DNA of 64,000 bases from Polytrichum commune. Taxonomy: Eukaryota; Streptophyta; Polytrichopsida; Polytrichales; Polytrichaceae. Shown here in pieces: positions 24,906 to 36,839 of this stretch. The translations under genes and the position numbers were made by a program. The DNA lies in NCBI GenBank assembly GCA_950295325.1, contig OX485805.1:32537501-32601500 (forward strand), in the 5' to 3' direction. The notes below the pieces were generated by a model. That model saw nothing but the letters and a program-made list of their open reading frames with translations, searched no databases and was not told the origin of the DNA. How positions within the stretch are numbered: position 1 is the stretch's first letter; every line of letters starts with the position of its first letter.

Positions 24906-27645
24906 TTCGAGGATTGGCACAACCATTGACGGTGTCTAGAAGACAACTACAACATACCCATCGGGAAGAAATAATGAATGTTAGTTGATTTTATTTATTT
25001 TTTATTTTTGATGTGCCACATGAGAACCTCACATTCAAAGACATCCATTTTATACATAAAATGTCTGATGGTCCAAAAAAATCTTCACAAATTTCACATA
25101 ATCTCGTCTCAATGGATGTTATGTTAGGTATTGGCCATCATGTGAATTGGCTTGCAACCACTTGGTGTTTGGCCAAGTCCACCCATTGCCCATCGTTTTA
25201 TACTTGTTGGTAAACCTTCCTTAACCATACTTTCTTTTTAGTTTTGGGAATGATTGTAGACAATCTTGAAAACATAATTTTTAATTCAAAAGCTTACATT
25301 GTCTCACGATGGGCTTGCTAAAACCAATAGTATCACCCACAAACAAACTTGAATGTTTCAAGATATATTCACATGTTCCTTGTTTATAATGGTAAAATAA
25401 TTGAATCTAATGTTGTGTATTAAGGATAACTTTGATATAGCATGTCTTTGTGGTGGGAAGTGCCAGAAAATGAGCATGTTGATGTGATACTCTTCATTGA
25501 TGAGCTTATAAAAGTTTTGGGCTTTCATGAAAGAATTCTAGGACGACTAAGGTCTTATACATGAGCATCATTCATCACAGTGTGAAAAGTGATGGGCCAA
25601 CATCTATTTCTCAACATAATCCCCAACAATTTCACGGCTTGAACCGAATGGAATTTCTGGTGTGATCCAGACATGAGACCAGTGTTTGGGGAGGATTTTG
25701 GGCATAATCGGTCAAAATCCTAGTGTTTCCAAGTCCGACCGGTTACATGTTGTGATCTTTCGGATCTTCTTTGTGAATTCAAGGTATATTCCATAGATTC
25801 CTCTCAAATGATCGGAAATTATCCTCAACTCTTGAACTTCCACCGGCTATTTCTCAAACTCAACTGCCTCATGTTTGAGACCAAAAGGAATCCACAAAAG
25901 GTCCTTTCTAACAATAACACCAAATTCGAGAAAGGTAGCAACTGTGTTAAGTAATGTTAGGGTTAGTACGCTTTGCATTTGGTGCATTAGATCTTTGGAG
26001 TCTGGTCTTGTCGGTGCATGTGCTTATCATCAAACCACAATAGATGAAAGAAAAATTGGATGGATGAGCATAACATTATTCAACAATGCGCGTGTGTTCA
26101 TGTGGGCCCTGGGAATTTAACCTTGAGTATATATATAACATGGTGCAGATTCAAATTTAATATGAGTCTTCTTGCACTAGATTGGGGCATCCCATGATTA
26201 TATTCTCAGGGCCACTATGAACGTACAGTATGCACATTGTTTTACAGTGTTATGAGTGTTTCACACATTTGCGGTCAATACCTTGGTTCACATGACTCAA
26301 ACTAATAAATGATAAATGTATGTCAAATAATTGAGTCATAAGTGACCCACATTTGATTGCAAAAAGGAACGTGTGCCTTAAACCTTAAAGGATGTGAGGT
26401 CTCAATATACATATATCACAATTACATGGGCTTCACCAAGTTCGTAAATCATAATTATATATTCACGTGTTTGAGACCTTATTATATACATTGTCTTGTG
26501 TCAAGGAGAAAAATAAAATTATACTTATACAAGAGATTGATAATCACAATGTACTTGTATCCAAGGGCACTTAGGATGCGTATTTGAAACTTAAATCTTC
26601 CATAGCATCAAAGTGTTTAACTTATTCAAATAATGTACTTGAAGAATAAGTTGACTCTAAATAGGGTTACTTTCGACATGATTAGCCAAAAATGAAAGTA
26701 TGGAGCTCAAATACGCTCAGTTTTGCTTGGAGATGGCCTTTTAGACGCTTAGGGGTTAAGGTAGAAGCGCCCATCACAAAGTTTGGACACTTTGAACACT
26801 GCGGTCCCTTACCTAACTTGGATAGATTATCCAATATTATGATCAGATGAGCAATTACACTTTAAGAATGACAACATTGAGATCACATGAATTGTAGCAT
26901 TTTCAAAATTGTTTAAGAAACCGATCTTCAAGTTTGGGTCCAATCTCAAGTTCAAAATAAGGTACATTAAGGAGTGCTTTGAGCCCCAACTTTCTTAGAC
27001 CCACACCCTAACATAAACCCACTGTAGGTAAGTTTCAATATTTACTTCAAAAGAGTGTGGCGTTTTACTGACCAAGAAAACATCAATCAAGTCAACGCTA
27101 ACTTTATCACTAGGTCCTACAACAACATAAACATAGGTGCTAACAACGATAACGTTAATGTGCCATTTTCCATTGATGGCTATTAGTTGGTGTGCTTTAG
27201 ACATACAAACACACCCATTGACGTGAGCCCAAGTGCGGCCAAACCGTATCACCATGGGAAAGCTCCACCGTTCAAGGGGAACAAAACAAAATACTCTTTA
27301 ATATTCTTTTTGCATATGCCTCCATAAAAGTTCAACTTTTGCGCCTAAAATTCCAATGCAATGGCCCCATCCACCAAGTTCCGATGTACCGCATTTTGTG
27401 GGGTTTCGTAAACAATCTACCCTTGTGATCGGGATGACTTGCTATAAAAGGGTCAAACCTCATATAAGTTATATATCTACAACATATGTGCTAGGCCTCA
27501 TCCATCCACGTCGTCCTCGCAACTTTCCAAATGCTTTTTGGGGTCCAACCTAAATCAACACACGTACTATAGATTATGAGTTGGAGAATTTATTCGAGGT
27601 TGACAAACAAAACAAACTTTTTGTGAAGGGATAAATTTACACTAA
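24906..27645. other. Gene-free stretch
   Basis: No gene recognised. It contains dispersed repeat copies near 26186-26215 (matching 940-970) and 26910-27050 (matching 23600-23740 and 52960-53080). Near 26743 the phrase TTAGGGGTTAA resembles one end of the TTAA-flanked MITE family, but no partner end was found. Confidence 0.4.
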
Positions 27646-28518
27646 GGGCCACTTCACACACGAGCCAAAAAGGAGCCGTGACCATGAAATTGTGAGAGCC
27701 CGAAAGAAAGTGCCCAAAGGCCGTCCCAAGACACCTCCAAAATCACGTAGTGTGGTCATGGATCCTCAAGTGTAGTGTGAAGTCCTATGTGACCGAGTCC
27801 TCAACTAAATGCTATTTCAATGAATTTCTATTCATGGATGTCCTCACACATGATAAAATAAAATAAACCAATGGTTGTGAGCGTTTGGAGTGCCATGGTC
27901 TCCCGGTTTTGTGTTAGACCTACCTCCAAGAGGTGGTATTTGAAAATAGTCCAAGTGACCATGAAACATGATCCAATTGATGCCATGTAGGAATTCATGT
28001 AGACTTTACATCCATCTTGCATTCACATCACGGGGAGGTCACTCCATTGTCAAGTTGAAAACCACGTGCGAACAAAGTTTGCTACCCCTATATTATATGC
28101 CATAGAAAATTTTAAAAATTATGATATTTTTCTATATATACATATCCATTGATAATATATTTTGTATATTTTTTTGAAATTTTTAGTCATCTCCATTTAT
28201 TCTAGTAATTTCTTTAGTTCAATTTTGCATCATTCTAGTTAGAAACGGTATGTTTTCTAGAAAACACAAATAATCGAATTTGGTTATCAATTTTAACTAT
28301 GTAATAGATACCATGTATATGTACTCATAATTTTGTTGATGCAACTTAGAAAAAGTATATATTTTTTTGTTCGCACGTGGTTTTCAACTTGACAATGGAG
28401 TGACCTCCCCGTGATTCACATACTTTGTTGGTCCCTCAAACGTAGTATGAAGTGCCAATGAAAGTGCTTGAAGTGTAATAACGGACACGGGCTCTCGGTC
28501 TCATGTATGAAGTGGCTC
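27646..28518. mobile_element. PIF/Harbinger-like MITE, copy E1, with a nested hAT-like MITE
   Basis: Ends GGGCCACTTCACACACGAG and, inverted, GAGCCACTTCATACATGAG are flanked by TAA on both sides. A 3-bp TWA duplication with GGG-type ends is the PIF/Harbinger (Tourist) hallmark. The 873-bp span includes a 385-bp hAT-like MITE at 28029-28413, so the element itself is about 480 bp. No transposase is encoded. Relatives lie at 29103-30569, 49144-49496 and 53668-54235. Confidence 0.85.
28029..28413. mobile_element. hAT-like MITE with ~48-bp inverted repeats, copy G1
   Basis: A near-perfect terminal inverted repeat (starting CACGGGGAGGTCACTCCATT and running about 48 bp to the GTGCGAACAAA region) bounds an AT-rich core with no coding capacity. 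It is flanked by the 8-bp direct repeat ATTCACAT (28021-28028 and 28414-28421). An 8-bp duplication is typical of the hAT superfamily. It is nested in the Harbinger-like MITE E1, so it is younger. Copy G2 lies at 37997-38406 in reverse orientation. Confidence 0.92.
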
Positions 28519-29102
28519 TAAGGATGGGTTATTAAGTTGTTGAGCAACACCGATAGTTTTTGGGATAATTCATGAGCAATATGTGAATTTGCTAACCTCT
28601 TTATGAACCGCTAACCTCTTTATGGGGAAATCAACTTATTTTCACCGTTTTCCATCTTCTACCTTAAGATAATCCCTCTCTCCATTTTTTTTTAATAAAA
28701 AAGTAGAAGATCCCATTTGAAGGGAGAGGGAAAAATCCCAATCACTTAAATATGTATAAACCATTGTACATGAGAATCACAGAACAAATGTGGATGTTTA
28801 TCATCCATCGTCTCCGTGTAGATGCTAAATGAAGCCTTTATGTAAAGAGGTGGCCTGCTCACATACAACCTCGGGGTTCACGGGCAGGTGGGTTGGAAAG
28901 GCCCTCCTTCAATTTGCCCATGATGGAAGCAACCAAATTGTGTCTTTCAATGTGGCTTGTGAAAGCCCTCGTCCGTTGCTTGTGCACCCGGCCGACGACG
29001 TCTTCATTTATTTAAGGATATTATCTCATCCCGCGTCAAAGAAATCTCACATGTGAGGAATATCACTCAAGCATGCTCAATTGTGGAAACTCTATTATCT
29101 AA

Positions 29103-30569
29103 GGGCCGCTTCACACTATGACCGTCCAAGTCGAGAGGCCGTGGGTCAACGTCCGAAAAGTTTTTGAAGTTATTAACCCTTAAAGGACATATGCTTTCCC
29201 GATACCACACCCAAAATATCTTTTAAAATTCATTTTAAGCATGATTAACCAATTAATTTACATAGGCTCTATTCTAAAGAAGTATAGATCTTGCTAAGGT
29301 GCTCGATTTGGCATTCTAAAAACCCCATTTGGTGTAATGGAGTAGAAGTTTTGAACAAGATTCTCCCAAAATAATACCAAGCCCGTCGGGCAGCATTGTC
29401 CTTTAAGGGTTAAGGTTAATTGCCTACCTCTTTAAAAGGGCATAGGCTATTTCCCTCATGGCATAGGTTGCATCCTACAATATCAAATTTTGGTAAGTTG
29501 AAAACCTTTGAGTTTTTAAGTTGCCCGCCAATTGCCTTCAAAACTAATTTTTAGTAGGTTAAAATCCTTCATATCTTTTAATGTTGTAGGCTTTAAATTC
29601 AAAATTTGAGTACTAAGTGGTATCCTTGGCAGGAATTGAACCTGGCTAAGCCCTTCATCACGTTTGCAGGCCAAGGATTAACCAACTCTTTTTTGAAGAG
29701 TTGATTATAAGTTATGAAAGGTTGCTAGAATTCAAATGAGTTTAAGGGTGAAAGTCCTCACCATCTTCTGATTCAACCTCTACTCTTCCTGCAAGATATA
29801 GCCTAAAGATATGTACTTAGACCAACTAATTTCCCAATTTGAAGAAGGATGAATGGCTAAAATCCTCTTTTAAAAAAAAATTGTAGGCAAAATTTCCTAC
29901 ATGTTTTTTATCACATAGGTTGATATCCTATGTTTTTAAATTGTCCATAGGCTCTTTGTCCTACACTTTCAAAATTTTATAGGCTAAGTCACAAATTTTG
30001 TAGGCTGCATTTGTATTAGCCTTAGGCTCTTGCCGGACGCTGCCGTGGGTTTGAATGGCCAAACTTTGTTGAGAGTTCAAAGAAATGGGCTGAAAATACA
30101 TAGCCAATAAAATATAGGGAATTGGGGCCTTCAACCGGGCATAGTGTGAAGCCTCCAAAGGCTAAGCCCAAAGTCCAAACCTTTGGCCATGAACTCCCAC
30201 GGCCTCTCGACTTGGACGGCCATAGTGTGGAGAGAGAGAGAGAGAGAGAGAGCATCCCACTTTATTCCCTGGCCAAAACAATCCTTTCAATCTAACGGCT
30301 AGGATCTTATGAGTTCTTAATTTTTTATGAAAAAAAATTGATGGCCTCTCGACCATAGTTTGGATTTCCATACCTGTCTGACCCAAACTTTCTTTGAGAG
30401 TCTATCACCTTGGTAAAAAAGTATTGCCATGTAGGCATTTTGGAGAATGACGGCCTTTGGACGTTGGCCTCTAGTGTGAAGGGTCAAGAGGCCAAATTCT
30501 TGGTTTCTTGTAATCGGATTGGTGGAAATCGACGGCCTCTCGACCTTTGGACATAATGTGAAGCGGCCC
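29103..30569. mobile_element. PIF/Harbinger-like element, copy E2, with nested TTAA MITE
   Basis: Ends GGGCCGCTTCACACTATGAC and, inverted, GGGCCGCTTCACATTATGTC are each followed inward by a shared GTCGAGAGGCCG block. The flanks read TAA and TGA, that is, a decayed TAA duplication. The 1467-bp body contains a TTAA-flanked MITE (29177-29409). It also holds a degenerate repeat zone (about 29440-30010) of phrases such as TAGGTTAAAATCC and TTGTAGGC, and a (GA)n tract at 30231-30252. Parts of the right arm (30130-30560) repeat the GGCCTCTCGAC phrase several times. No transposase is seen. Confidence 0.8.
29177..29409. mobile_element. TTAA-flanked MITE, copy 1 (piggyBac-like ends)
   Basis: Terminal inverted repeats CCCTTAAAGGACA and, on the right, TGTCCTTTAAGGG are flanked by TTAA on both sides (29173-29176, 29410-29413). 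The TTAA target and CCC-initial ends match piggyBac conventions. The 233-bp body has no open frame of note. A larger relative with ends CCCCTAAAGGACCG lies at 41965-42885. Confidence 0.8.
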
Positions 30570-30883
30570 TGAGTTTTGAAGTACTACAACAACTTCTCTT
30601 GCCCTCAAGGCTTTCCTATAATGACCAACTTTGATTGGACCATGTATAACTTATTCGCACGATTGGTTATTATGCTCATGGACAACCATGCCCAAATTGT
30701 CTTCGAATACCAATACTATATCGTCCTTCACATAAAGAAGTAAAATGAACATGGGTGTTTCTTTCACCAATGTGAATGGGAGATTGTGTCCCTCGTACCA
30801 ATGATGTTTTACCACGCTTCAAAGTAAGGATAATAATACCTTCACTTCCCTTTTGGAAGGTGGTCTCCAATGGAGATATCCTA

Positions 30884-31430
30884 CACCATGCATGGTATTT
30901 AGTGTCAAGTAACCTATTTGCAAAGGGCCTAACCTAGATACCATGAGGTCTCAAAGTATTGTGTCCTCTATTTGCCAAATTTGATATTATTTGTCAACAT
31001 GGGTAAAATTTTAAAGTGAAGAATCATTTACATTGTAACATTTAGTGTGGCACATCGGAAAACTTGATTTTATAGATTTTCGTTTTAGTATGAAATGGAA
31101 AGATATTATTGAGCATACTAGTGGCAAGTGTCATGTGTCATGTGTTTACAATTTAGTATACAAGAGGAAGATATTCTTTGAGCACGCATATACAAAATGC
31201 CATATGTGTACGTTTTAGTCAACTTGCAGACCAAAGCGTAGTAAGATAGGCATACACCTCATGCAAAAGTGAACATGCTCATGCCAAGATATTAGCAAGC
31301 ACATTTGAACACCAAGTGTCATGAGGTGATACTGATGGTGAAGTTTTTAATCATTGGTGTAACCTAGCATACACTGCAAAACAAGTAAGTGATATTATTA
31401 TGCATGTGACACTAAATACCATAAACGGTG
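30884..31430. mobile_element. TA-flanked MITE, family A copy 2
   Basis: Ends CACCATGCATGGTATTTAGT and, inverted, CACCGTTTATGGTATTTAGT are flanked by TA. The body (547 bp) shares GCAAAGGGCCTAA and AACCTAGCATACA with the copies at 9654-10250 and 37352-37890. It is non-coding. Confidence 0.85.
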
Positions 31431-31657
31431 TAGTACGAAAGGAAGCTAGATTGGAACAAACAACCTGCCCTTCTCGAGTGAGGGCACCCTTCAACCCTCT
31501 TCTTTGTTCTCACATTTTTATTAGTTTATTTCCTTTATCTCCTTTTTGTATGTTTGGGTCCACCTACAAAAAGGTAGACATTTTCTTGTGCACTTTTAGG
31601 CTTATGTTCATAGCCATCCAACGTTGAATGGATATGGCACCCTTTACACCGGTGCTA

Positions 31658-31708
<51 letters not shown>

Positions 31709-31756
31709 GATAGATGGATCATGCACATGTTTGTTGCCTATAAGCAATGTACATCG
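31431..31756. other. Gene-free stretch with a (CT)n microsatellite
   Basis: No gene seen. A (CT)n run of about 45 bp lies at about 31662-31706. Confidence 0.6.
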
Positions 31757-32219
31757 AGTTGGAGTTAGAACATTATATTATGTTATGTTAGAGCATTAGG
31801 TTGCTCGTAGTTATAGAATTATGATGGTAAGAGGTAGATGAATCAATAAGGTTTGATAAACCCATATGGTTTGGGGGAAGTGAGAATTGAGATGTTCCAT
31901 ATGTATTGTATGTACCGAGGGAAAATGCAATAAATAATAACGCAAGGAATGCAAATGAACATCTCACTCCAAGCATTAAACGTATGCCTTTGTGTGTGTG
32001 TATTTGCTTGTGCAACCTAAATTCTAATTACGACGTACTTCAATAGGTTTATGGGCCCACTCGTGCAAGTTGTGGAGTTAGAGATTTTATTGGTAGTTGG
32101 TTAGGAATGGATCTTAAGTGTTTCTAGTGCTTGGAGGAGCTTTTGGGGTGCTTCGTGTTGGAGGTGCATTGGTGCACAATTGGAGCATGGGTTGATGCTT
32201 GAAGGTTTAAATATTGGAG

Positions 32220-33090
32220 CATTGCAGATGTAGAAGTGCACATTTAGACGTAGGAACTCACGTTGATTTGATTTTTTTCTAATGTTTAAATGCATATTTG
32301 ATGTAATTGAATGTTGATTTGAGTTGGCTACTGCAATTGTGCATATTTGAGAGTTTCAAAGGTCACATAAGTTGAAGAGGATCTAATTTGAGTGGATGGA
32401 GGGTACAAACACACGTTTGAATTGAAAATGGTATGATGGTTTGTGAGTGCAAACGCACATTCGAGTTGAAGAGGATTTGATTTGAGTGGTTTGAGTGTGC
32501 AAATGCACATTAAAATTGAGGAGCGTTTGATTTGAGTGGTTTGAGGGTGCAAAGACATACTATAGTGGTTTGAAGATGCAATATACACATTGAGTTGAAG
32601 AGGGCATGATTTGAATGTGTTAAGGATGAAAAACATATTAGAGTTATGGTATGATTTGAATGATTTGAGGGTGCAAATGCACAATAGAGTTGAAGAAGGC
32701 CTGATTTGGATGTGCAAAGGCACATTTGAAACAAACAGACAAAAAATAAAATAAAAAACTTATTTGAGTTCAAAAGGATATAATCTAAGTGGATTGAAGA
32801 TGCAAAGACACATTTGACATTAAGAAGGCTTATTTGAGTGGATTTATTTTTTAAATGCTTGACTTGAGTGGATCGAGGATGTAAAAGCATTTTTAGAGCA
32901 AATTGGCCCATTTTAGTTCAAAAACATATGACTTAAGTGGATTGAGATTCAAGGACACATTGGAGAACAAAAATGCTTGATTTGAATGGATTGAGATGGA
33001 AGTGTACATTTTAGAGCAAAAGGGCCTTACTTGAGTGGATTGAGGTGCAAGGGCATATTTGAGTCCAAGAAGGATTCTTTAGTATAGAAG
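32220..33090. repeat. Degenerate ~50-bp tandem repeat in the Copia leader
   Basis: The phrase GATTTGAGTGGATTGAGG followed by GTGCAAAGGCACAT and TTGAGTTGAAGAAGG recurs more than ten times with much divergence. It lies between the left LTR and the gag remnant of the Copia element, in the position of its untranslated leader. Open frames on the minus strand here simply echo the repeat. Confidence 0.85.
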
Positions 33091-34882
33091 GGGTTAATTG
33101 AAGCTTGTGAAGTCATTGATTGCATATAATTGCGTAGAAAGGTCTGATTTGTGTTAAGAGAAAAACATATTCCCAATTTTTGATAGGAAGATGGTACTTA
33201 CTTGAAAATGGAGGTGCTAGAGTCATGGATAAGTTCAATGGAGAGAACTTCAATATTCGGAAGTTCAAATTAGAGCTAGGTTGGCTTCCGTGGACCTTTA
33301 GGACATTGTGGACGAATTCAAAGAAGATCCACCCTTCAACGTTGATTCCAAAGTGAAGAGAGAATACAAATGGTGTGTCAAGAAGGCAATGTCCATTGAT
33401 GCGCTAAACTTGAAGTACAATCAATTTGCACAGTTCAAGAGGTGCAAATGACCAACCAAAGTGATGGAAAACCCTTTGCACCATTCATGAGACAATGGTC
33501 TTGCCTTCATTACTGCAAGTTTTTCACGTGCAAAATGCAAAAATGTAACGATTTGTTAAACCACATCGACAAGGTCAAGGCACTTGCAAATTACATCGCT
33601 TGTTTGGAGGTACATGTGAGCAACGAAGATGTTGTCACAATTTTGCTCGAGAGTTTGCCACCTTTGTATGACCATTTGATCACCGCATATGAAGGAGATT
33701 ACTATGGAGTATGTGACAATGTGTTTAATACATGAGATGTCTAAGAGAAAAAAGAAGATACCCCAAGATGATGATGCCTCAATGGTGTTACGTCAAGGCA
33801 AATGGAACAATCCATCATCAATTGAAATAAAATTTACCAAGGTGCATGGAGAAAATATAGCTAATTTGGCATAAATGGTGCACGTGAACTTTGACACTGT
33901 CGGCTTTGGCATTTGAATGTATAGAGTGTTTATGCACTTCAAAACATAGTAATTGATATCAGCTTCAAAAAAAATAAAAATCTCACATTTTCATTGATTT
34001 GTGAAGCAAATATTGAAGGTAAACAATGTAGGGCAATGTTTTCCAACAATGGGGGAAGTCCAACAACTAAGCCTTTGGAGAGAGTGCATTCAGATGGGTG
34101 TGGTCCAAGATAAATATTTTGTTTATAAAGGATACTACGAGTATTGGAAATGGTTTAGAAATCCGTCCAAGCGGGAGAAATGAAGCCCCCACAGTGCTTG
34201 GGATGAGCGGATCTTCAAAATTATTATTTTTTGTTTTGTTTTTAATGAAGATATTGGGAAGCGTAAGGAGCAAGTGGGAGATAATCTAGTTGCACTTTGA
34301 GAAACAATAGGAGGACCAACAAGCAAAGGTTGTTTCTCAACACCTCTGCCCATGACAATTATGATGAAGGGAATGCAACCAAGTCTGAATGTTATGGATA
34401 GGGATATGCTTTTAAAAGAGCGAACATACCTCATGAAGGAGCGTCGACCCCATGGAGAATGGTGGAAGAACCTATTATTGCCCCAACATGATGAAGAAAA
34501 AATTAATGTGACATAGTTTGCTGAATCTTTAAATTTATGTGCAACCATGTCATTCAAAAATATAGCACTTACAAAGGAGAGGAGACAATCACTATTAAAG
34601 GGAATGAAATTTGAATCCTTTGACTACTTGCAAAGTGTGAGTGTTGAAGTTAAAACATTGGATTGTGTTAAATTAGAGCATTAGGTTGCTCGTAGTCATA
34701 GAATGTGATGGTGAAAGGTAGATGAATGAATAAGGTTTGAATAAATCCATGTGATTTGTGGGAATCAGGAGTTGAGATATCCCATATGCATTGTGTGAAC
34801 CAAAGAGAAAAATTGCAACAAAAGGCAACGCGAGGAGTATAAGCGATCATCTCACTCCAAACATTGTTCATATGCCTTCATA

Positions 34883-36366
34883 CAGTGAAACTTGTTAGAT
34901 TGAACACCTCCTCTGAATGAACAACTCCTTACTTTGAAGAGTTTGTGGACGTACACTTGACTTTGGCATACAAATGCACCTCCTCTGAATAGACACCCCC
35001 AACCTTGAACATTAAACGTTTTGTTTAGCACTCCTCTCAAAATTTCCTTGTGCACCTTCGGCACTCCGCCACGGCATGCAAACTTGAGATTCGCCCTACA
35101 TGCGTGTGTGTGTTTAGGGTGGGTGGGTGTGTGTGTGTGTGTATGCGTGCGCTCTTTAATTGAACAATGACTGGAAAAAGGAAATACGTTGAGAAGACCT
35201 TGGGACAAAAGGTTGATGTACTGCAAGACTTGTCCAATGGCATGGCTATGAGAGCTTGCACAGTCAAGTGTGGTGTCTCTCTTGGCATTGTTGTCAACTG
35301 GAACAAGAACAAGGATAAGATCATCGCATCGATCTCTCAAAACCAAACTCCCACCTAGAAACGATCAACCCGGGTCATTGGTGATGGTAAGCTCGTCGAT
35401 GAGCGAGTCTACGAGTGGCTTGTTGGTGCTTGCTTTCGAAACATTCATGTTTCTGGCCGTATCTTGTAGGAGAAGGCCTTGAAGGTGGCTGAAGGCATTG
35501 GGATGAATGATGTCAAGGCATCCAATGGCTGGTTGGAATCATTTCGCAAATGCCACAACATCCGATTCCGCTTGTTGTCAGGCGAAAGCGTAGGCATGGA
35601 CCAGCAAGTTGTCGCCCAACCATAGCTTAGTGTCCAACGGAGAAAGATGCAAAGAACCCAGCCCTTGGACTCTGGTATCATCCGAAACTTCAAGGTCAAA
35701 TATCGAACGATGCTTCTTGAGTTTCTCCTCTCCCATGAAAACCCGGCGCCCTCGGATGATGCGTTAAAAAATAAAAAATAAAATCCAATGTCGGCCACGC
35801 CATTCAATGGATCTCTCAAAGCTGGATTGAAGTCACCGCGCACTACCATCCAAAACTGCTTCCACCGTGCTCCACACGTGAATGAAGTGAGCAAGATGAC
35901 GAGTTGGCTCAAGAAGAAGAGGAAATGATTCAATCTGCCCAAGAAGTTGGAGTTGAAGCACCAGAGACTGTGATGGAGGACATCTCCAACATACGAAACC
36001 CTAGAGGATGGCTGGGAAGAAGCCGTCTGATTTCCACCACAGGTTGAACTAGATCTCGACGAGGATGAGCTAAGTTACAAGTCCAGTTGCTGAAGCCATC
36101 AATCTCTGACGCTTTGAAACAACTTGAGATGCTTATGGATTATGCTACAGCTAATCATCTGGATGATCTTGCTCCATTCACAATTCAAACTCGCAAGCAG
36201 CCTGTAAAGCTACGAATGGAGACATCAAAGACTGTGACACTTCGACGAGTTCTTCCAAAAGAAAACAATAAACGATGATTCTTGAGTGTCCCTCTTAGAT
36301 TGTTCCTGCCTACATTGAACAATATGAGCGATCCCTAGGGGTGTTCGATGTTAGCAAGTTTTGCTG
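34883..36366 (+). mobile_element. Tigger/pogo DNA transposon, internally deleted
   Basis: Ends CAGTGAAACTTGTTAGATTG and, inverted, CAGCAAAACTTGCTAACATC are flanked by TA duplications (34881-34882, 36367-36368). The element (1484 bp) sits in a Copia LTR. From ATG 35167 the plus strand encodes a psq-type helix-turn-helix, then a CENP-B-type HTH (DERVYEWLVGACFRNIHVSG, NGWLESFRKCHNIRFRLLSG). It then jumps to QPLDSGIIRNFKVKYR, which carries the third catalytic Asp, and to a C-terminal DALKQLEMLMDYA region (36087-36278). The first two catalytic Asp and the fold between are deleted near 35622-35665. In-frame stops lie at 35356, 35467 and 35623, all TAG. Further frame breaks lie in the C-terminal part. 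Confidence 0.9.
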
Positions 36367-36417
36367 TATATGTGTATCTGCTTGTGCAATCTAATGTCTA
36401 GTTCTATTGTACTTCAA

Positions 36418-36839
36418 ATTATTGATCTTTCACTTTATTGCTCTAAACATCTCACGTGCCTAAATCGAACACAACAATGATTTGGACAACTATATTTGAG
36501 TGGTATAGATTAGATCTAAATTTTAAGAACTGACATTAAAAAAAATGCATGTGTTAAGATGTGGATCTAAGAATTGACATCAAAAAGGTTCGTGTTCAGA
36601 TGTGGATCTAAGAACTAACATGAAAAGGCATGTGTTTGAAAAAGATTGGACTACATACTTAATGAGCATGAGAATCTTCACTTTGTTAATAAACAAAAAG
36701 ATTATATGAGCTCCCCCAAAATATGAGGAAAATTGCAATGGGCATGATCATTTTGGATTTGCTAATCATTTTCAACTACTTGTGTGTTTCATATCCTATG
36801 AGAGGTGGGTGTAGAGAGAATAATATCCATTCAAGGTAT
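36418..36839. other. Gene-free stretch between repeats
   Basis: No gene recognised. A near-tandem phrase (GTGTTAAGATGTGGATCTAA, AGATGTGGATCTAAGAACT) repeats about three times at 36545-36630. Confidence 0.5.

Larger units (their letters stand above)
31757..36417 (+). mobile_element. Copia (Ty1) LTR retrotransposon remnant with a Tigger/pogo element in its right LTR
   Basis: Direct repeats at about 31757-32040 (left) and 34641-34882 plus 36367-36417 (right) share TTAGAGCATTAGGTTGCTCG, CATCTCACTCCAA and TGCTTGTGCAA; these are the two LTRs. The right one is split by a DNA transposon at 34883-36366. Between them lie an A/G-rich tandem repeat zone and a Copia gag (UBN2-like) region at about 33225-33900, with phrases such as KFNGENFNI, DKVKALANYIACLEV and LLESLPPLYDHLITA. 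I see no pol region. The element is heavily broken. The LTR divergence visible by eye suggests that it is old. Confidence 0.85.

Noticed and set aside
26735-26755. Possible third TTAA MITE end (TTAGGGGTTAA)
   Set aside because: No inverted partner with a TTAA flank was found within a reasonable distance.
30231-31706. (GA)n and (CT)n tracts as regulatory elements
   Set aside because: No gene lies nearby; they are treated as plain microsatellites.
32328-32911. Overlapping minus-strand open frames of about 130 codons
   Set aside because: They arise from the ~50-bp tandem repeat in the Copia leader and show the same peptide phrases over and over.
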